Of a stretch of 64,000 bases of DNA, positions 60,471 through 64,000 are shown piece by piece; positions within the stretch are counted from its first letter, which is position 1; each line of letters begins with the position of its first letter. This stretch comes from Litoribacter ruber. Its GTDB lineage: Bacteria; Bacteroidota; Bacteroidia; Cytophagales; Cyclobacteriaceae. Below the pieces are notes generated by a model. It was not told the origin of the DNA, searched no databases, and saw only the letters and a list, made by a program, of their open reading frames with translations. The stretch lies in assembly GCF_018500185.1 (NCBI RefSeq), contig NZ_JAHBGI010000010.1, positions 1 to 64,000 on the forward strand, in the 5' to 3' direction. The translations under genes and the position numbers were made by a program.

Positions 60471-63449
60471 TTACCTTCTTTGAAGCTGGTTTCCTCCAGA
60501 GGACTGTCCGAATATGCGGTCCATGTCATTCTGGATTTGGGTAGCCATTTCATCATAACCTCTTTCCTTGAGTAGGGGGATAAAATATTTCAGCATCTCT
60601 CCAGCAATCATTGCCTCTCGGTCGATAGCCCGGTCGCGCTCGGTGTAGAATTGGAGCATCTGAACAGATCTATGGGAAATCTTTTCGATGATATCCATAG
60701 CCCAGTCATCTTCTCCAAGTTCGAAAAGCAATGGAACCGCCTGCCCATTGGCCAAATCATAAGGAATGGCTTCGTGAGGGAAAGCCTCCAGACTCAACAT
60801 TTGTATATCTCTAGCTTTTTCAGTCTGGTTCTCTTCCAATAGCGCGATAGTTAAACTATTCAACGCACTTCTATGATTAGAGGTGAATCTCCTGAACTCA
60901 TCGTCAAAATAATTGTCAGGATTGTTCATGCCTCTGAAGGCAAAATCATTCATGACATTGTCATAAGCCTTATCCGTATTCACCAATTCTTCAACATATT
61001 CAGGCTTTTTGACAGGAAGCAACCTGTAGGTCAAGCCTTCCATTACCACGTGATCACTCAAGTCAAACCCAATGGAGGCCAATGAGGTGTTGTTGAAATA
61101 GATAGGTCTTTCCCAGTTGTTGGTCACAATCATGTCCATGAGCATCATGCCGCCTTTGGTGACATAATTGCCCTTCACACGCATGTTAAGCTGGTCAACC
61201 ATGAGGTCTTCCATGTGCTCTGGTATCACCCCTTTGGCTCTTACTTCATCCTTGTTCACGTCCAGTATCAGGTTTTTGGAGGGAACTGAAAACAGGGTTC
61301 CTTTGAAGCTGGACCTCAATTTCAACAAGTCGCTTTCGTTTTTCAGCAGTTTCAAATATTCCCTGGCGGAGATAGCATCCAGCCCTGGCCTTTCGCTTAC
61401 ATATAGCACATCATTGGTGCCTTTGCGGTAATTTCGTGGCTCAAGGGTGAAGTCAATGGCTGGAGACTCATTCACCGGTCTTCTCATCTGGTCTACATAC
61501 CAGTCCGTGTCAAAATAGCTCAATACAATTACCCGAACATCGGTTCTGAAACCTTCAACTTCCTGAACATACCAAAGCGGGAAGGTGTCATTGTCCCCAC
61601 CTGTAAACAAGATAGCATTGGGCTCACAGGATGCCAGGAAATTCCTGGCCGAATCCACGGAGAAGAAACGGTCGCTTCTGTCATGGTCATTCCAGTTTTG
61701 GATTCCCATTATGGCTGGCACAGGGAAAGCAATCATGGTAGCGATGATGCCTGCCACCGCAAAATTCTTGTTCAGTTTGGCGATCCAGTGCGTAAGGGCC
61801 ATCACCCCGATACCAATCCAAATGGCAAACGCATAAAACGAACCCACATAAATGTAGTCCCTTTCACGTGGTTCCACTGGAGGTGAGTTGAGGTAAAGTA
61901 CCAGTACTGCCCCCATCATCAAGAACAGCATCAGGGTTACGTAGAAGGATTTCGGATCCTTTTTGGCCTGGAAGATCAACCCGATGATACCCAAAATGAA
62001 TGGCAACATGAGGTAATTGTTGTGGGCCTTGTTATCTTGAATGTAATCTGGATAGGTGTCGTCAAAAGCATCCCAGAAGCCCAGCCAAGGTGCATCTGAG
62101 AAATCACTTTCCCTGCCCGAGAAATTCCACATGAAATATCTCCAATACATATGTCCCAACTGGTGGGAGAACATAAAATAAATGTTATCAGAGAAAGAGG
62201 GCTTTTCCCCTTCCCTCAAGCCAAGTTTGGCTCTGTAGATCTGTCTGTGCCTATCTTGCGTGGAATAGATCCGCGGCAGGATGGTGGTATGCTCTGGATC
62301 GTAGGTACTGTTGATTTGATAGTCTACAATTTCATACTTGTTTTCACTCTTCACATAGATGGGCGCCCCTTCTTCCTGATCAATGATGTCGGCTGTGAAA
62401 TACCTGCCGTGCAAGAGCGGGCGATCACCATACTGTTCCCTTTTGAGATAACTTACAAAGCTGAGGACATCTTTAGGGTTGTTTTCGTTGATCACCGTGT
62501 CGGCATTGGCTCGGATCACGATCATGGCATAAGAACCGTATCCGATAAGGATAAAGGTTAGGCTTAAAAGTATGGTATTCAGCAATACTTTTTTCTCCCT
62601 GATGGAGAAAAACATCGCCCATATCAATGCTCCAATAAATAGAGCACTGAATACGATGATACCAGAGCCAAATGGCAACCCAAGACTGTTGACAAAGAAA
62701 ATCTCCACGGAACCTGCAATGCTCGGCAGACCGGGGATGATGATGTTGTTGATGATAATTAGCGCAACCCCTCCAAGAACGAGTGCATAAAAGGCGCCTT
62801 TCAGATTAGGGTTGGGATATTTCTTGAAGTAATAGATCAGCGCCAAGGCAGGCAGGGTGACCAAGTTGAGCAAATGGACTCCAATGGACAGTCCTACCAG
62901 GTAAGCGATAAAGATCATCCAGCGGTTTTCTTCCCGTGGATCGGTGATCACATCCCATTTCAAAAACGCCCAAATTACAATGGCGGTAAAGAAAGAGGAC
63001 ATGGCGTAAACCTCCGCCTCAACGGCCGAAAACCAGAAACTGTCGGAAAAGGTGTAAGCAAGTGCGCCCACAATTCCCGCCCCCATGAGGGCGATGGTGT
63101 GGCCCTTGCTCTCTTGGCCCATTTCAACTTTGAAAAGTTTTTTTCCAAATAGGGTAATAGACCAAAAGAGGAACAAAATCGTGAATCCCGAAAACAAGGC
63201 ACTGGCAATGTTCATCCAGTAGGCTACCTGCAGTTCATTTCCAAAAGCAAAAAAGCTGAACATCCGGTAGACCAGCAAAAAGAAAGGGGCTCCCGGAGGG
63301 TGGGGGACCTGGAGCTTGTAAGCTACCGCGATAAATTCTCCCGGATCCCAAAAGCTCGCCGTGTCTTCAACTGTCAGAACATAGACTAATGTGGCAAAGA
63401 AAAAAACTATCCAGCCCGTGAGGTTATTGACCTTGTTATAATTCAACAT
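60471..63449 (-). CDS. DUF2723 multi-pass membrane protein
   Basis: Integral membrane protein of 992 residues. About twelve hydrophobic segments occupy the first 60 percent, with typical DUF2723 text near the start (TVEDTASFWDPGEFIAVAYK, QVPHPPGAPFFLLVYRMF). This resembles the GT-C/TMEM260-type O-mannosyltransferase fold in which the D-x-GEF region follows the first helix. The remainder is a soluble domain with helical repeats. A role in glycosylating extracytoplasmic proteins is possible from fold similarity, not shown. It is long for the family core because of the C-terminal tail. Confidence 0.9.
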   Translation of the reverse strand: MLNYNKVNNLTGWIVFFFATLVYVLTVEDTASFWDPGEFIAVAYKLQVPHPPGAPFFLLVYRMFSFFAFGNELQVAYWMNIASALFSGFTILFLFWSITLFGKKLFKVEMGQESKGHTIALMGAGIVGALAYTFSDSFWFSAVEAEVYAMSSFFTAIVIWAFLKWDVITDPREENRWMIFIAYLVGLSIGVHLLNLVTLPALALIYYFKKYPNPNLKGAFYALVLGGVALIIINNIIIPGLPSIAGSVEIFFVNSLGLPFGSGIIVFSALFIGALIWAMFFSIREKKVLLNTILLSLTFILIGYGSYAMIVIRANADTVINENNPKDVLSFVSYLKREQYGDRPLLHGRYFTADIIDQEEGAPIYVKSENKYEIVDYQINSTYDPEHTTILPRIYSTQDRHRQIYRAKLGLREGEKPSFSDNIYFMFSHQLGHMYWRYFMWNFSGRESDFSDAPWLGFWDAFDDTYPDYIQDNKAHNNYLMLPFILGIIGLIFQAKKDPKSFYVTLMLFLMMGAVLVLYLNSPPVEPRERDYIYVGSFYAFAIWIGIGVMALTHWIAKLNKNFAVAGIIATMIAFPVPAIMGIQNWNDHDRSDRFFSVDSARNFLASCEPNAILFTGGDNDTFPLWYVQEVEGFRTDVRVIVLSYFDTDWYVDQMRRPVNESPAIDFTLEPRNYRKGTNDVLYVSERPGLDAISAREYLKLLKNESDLLKLRSSFKGTLFSVPSKNLILDVNKDEVRAKGVIPEHMEDLMVDQLNMRVKGNYVTKGGMMLMDMIVTNNWERPIYFNNTSLASIGFDLSDHVVMEGLTYRLLPVKKPEYVEELVNTDKAYDNVMNDFAFRGMNNPDNYFDDEFRRFTSNHRSALNSLTIALLEENQTEKARDIQMLSLEAFPHEAIPYDLANGQAVPLLFELGEDDWAMDIIEKISHRSVQMLQFYTERDRAIDREAMIAGEMLKYFIPLLKERGYDEMATQIQNDMDRIFGQSSGGNQLQRR

Positions 63450-63540
63450 GTTTAAAATCTTAATTACAAATGGCGAAAATAAAAAATTATAGATGAAAAA
63501 TAGGCGGTTTAACAGATTTTAAACCGATCTAGGGCATTCT

Positions 63541-64000
63541 TTATCCTTTATACACCATCGCATAATAGGCAAGCCATAAAAGTAACCCCACCAAATAGCT
63601 GCTCAAGACCAATCCCAAGCAGGTTTTGTAGTTTTTTCCAGTAAGGGTATGGATGCCTATTGCAAGCAAAAACCAATATGAAACCTCAAATAAATTAATT
63701 GCCTGAAGAGGATAGTGAAACCTGCTAGGCACATTGTCCGTCGAGAGAAATGAAAAGATTGAGAAGGGGTGAAAATTCCTGATCTCCCAATAATTATCAG
63801 GAGGGATGGCCGCAAAATACAGCAGGCGGATCAGGTCCGGCAAAATAAAAACCATTTCAGCCACCAGGACAAATTTCCATATTTCCCCGTATTTGACTTT
63901 AAATCCAAAAAGGAATGTGCCAATCCATAATAGAAAAGCGGTTAAGGTAAACTTCCAAAGCAAGGCAAAAGGCGTCCATAAATAATTGAGCGTATTGAAG
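63541..64000 (-). CDS. multi-pass membrane protein, partial at window edge
   Basis: Reading frame stays open to the window edge (residues FNTLNYLWTPFALLWKF precede the internal TTG used by a short call), so the start lies outside. At least four hydrophobic helices (AFLLWIGTFLFG, FVLVAEMVFILPDL, VSYWFLLAIGIHTL, LGLVLSSYLVGLLLWLAYYAMV). The pattern resembles Yip1-type or similar Bacteroidota membrane proteins, but I do not recognise a family. It is upstream of the DUF2723 gene, with about 90 bp between. Confidence 0.6.
   Translation of the reverse strand, partial: FNTLNYLWTPFALLWKFTLTAFLLWIGTFLFGFKVKYGEIWKFVLVAEMVFILPDLIRLLYFAAIPPDNYWEIRNFHPFSIFSFLSTDNVPSRFHYPLQAINLFEVSYWFLLAIGIHTLTGKNYKTCLGLVLSSYLVGLLLWLAYYAMVYKG

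Noticed and set aside
1-64000. tRNA, rRNA, prophage or intact insertion sequence
   Set aside because: No cloverleaf or rRNA text was noticed and no transposase or integrase domain occurs among the open frames; a covariance-model search was not possible here.

Overview
The window looks like a chromosomal segment of a Bacteroidota bacterium, most likely order Cytophagales (a Cyclobacteriaceae-type genome is my best guess). The clues are a SusC/SusD pair, a type IX secretion (T9SS) C-terminal domain, the gliding lipoprotein GldH beside a RicT-type protein, a GWxTD protein, a DUF2723 membrane protein, a PID-CTERM/exosortase pair, and promoter-like TAnnTTTG boxes. Genus is inference; no rRNA or tRNA gene was seen.

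Left part (about 0.4-29 kb, all minus strand, so transcription runs right to left): one long exopolysaccharide (EPS) locus. In transcription order it holds a tiny PID-CTERM protein, an exosortase, a small membrane protein, a Wza-type export lipoprotein, a Wzc-type chain-length/tyrosine kinase, an ABC exporter, a P-loop kinase-like protein, a ParB-fold protein, a 2012-residue T9SS-exported FN3/LamG protein, a nucleotidyltransferase/NDK-like fusion, a second ParB-fold protein, a second P-loop protein, then eight glycosyltransferases, a Wzy-like polymerase and a WcaF-like acetyltransferase. A decayed outer-membrane barrel gene lies at the left edge. The least explained part is the P-loop/ParB pair, present twice and bracketing the adhesin and the NTase-NDK gene.

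Middle (29-36 kb): a WecG/TagA glycosyltransferase on the plus strand, then gmd and a priming sugar transferase on the minus strand, which probably serve the same EPS. Next come a LolD/MacB-type ATPase and a TolC-like protein without a permease, followed by about 860 bp without genes but rich in palindromes. A DUF4256 gene follows.

Right part (36-64 kb): a SusC/SusD pair, then mostly housekeeping genes: A-type Fe-S carrier, methylmalonyl-CoA epimerase, thiL, rlmD-type methyltransferase, an SDR enzyme, a large superfamily 1 helicase, gldH-ricT, purD, recQ, an arabinose-5-phosphate isomerase next to a GDP-mannose pyrophosphorylase, rlmB, a GWxTD protein, a SAM methyltransferase, a DUF2723 protein and a membrane protein cut by the right edge. 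Several gaps carry stereotyped inverted repeats with arms such as CGCAAAG/CTTTGCG or CTGAGGCGCAGAG.

ManC (mannose-1-phosphate to GDP-mannose) and Gmd (GDP-mannose to GDP-4-keto-6-deoxymannose) could supply the locus with GDP-mannose-derived sugars. A priming transferase would start the repeat unit on undecaprenyl phosphate, the glycosyltransferases extend it, Wzy polymerises it and Wzc/Wza export it. Two surface-sorting routes, exosortase and T9SS, are encoded in the same run of genes.
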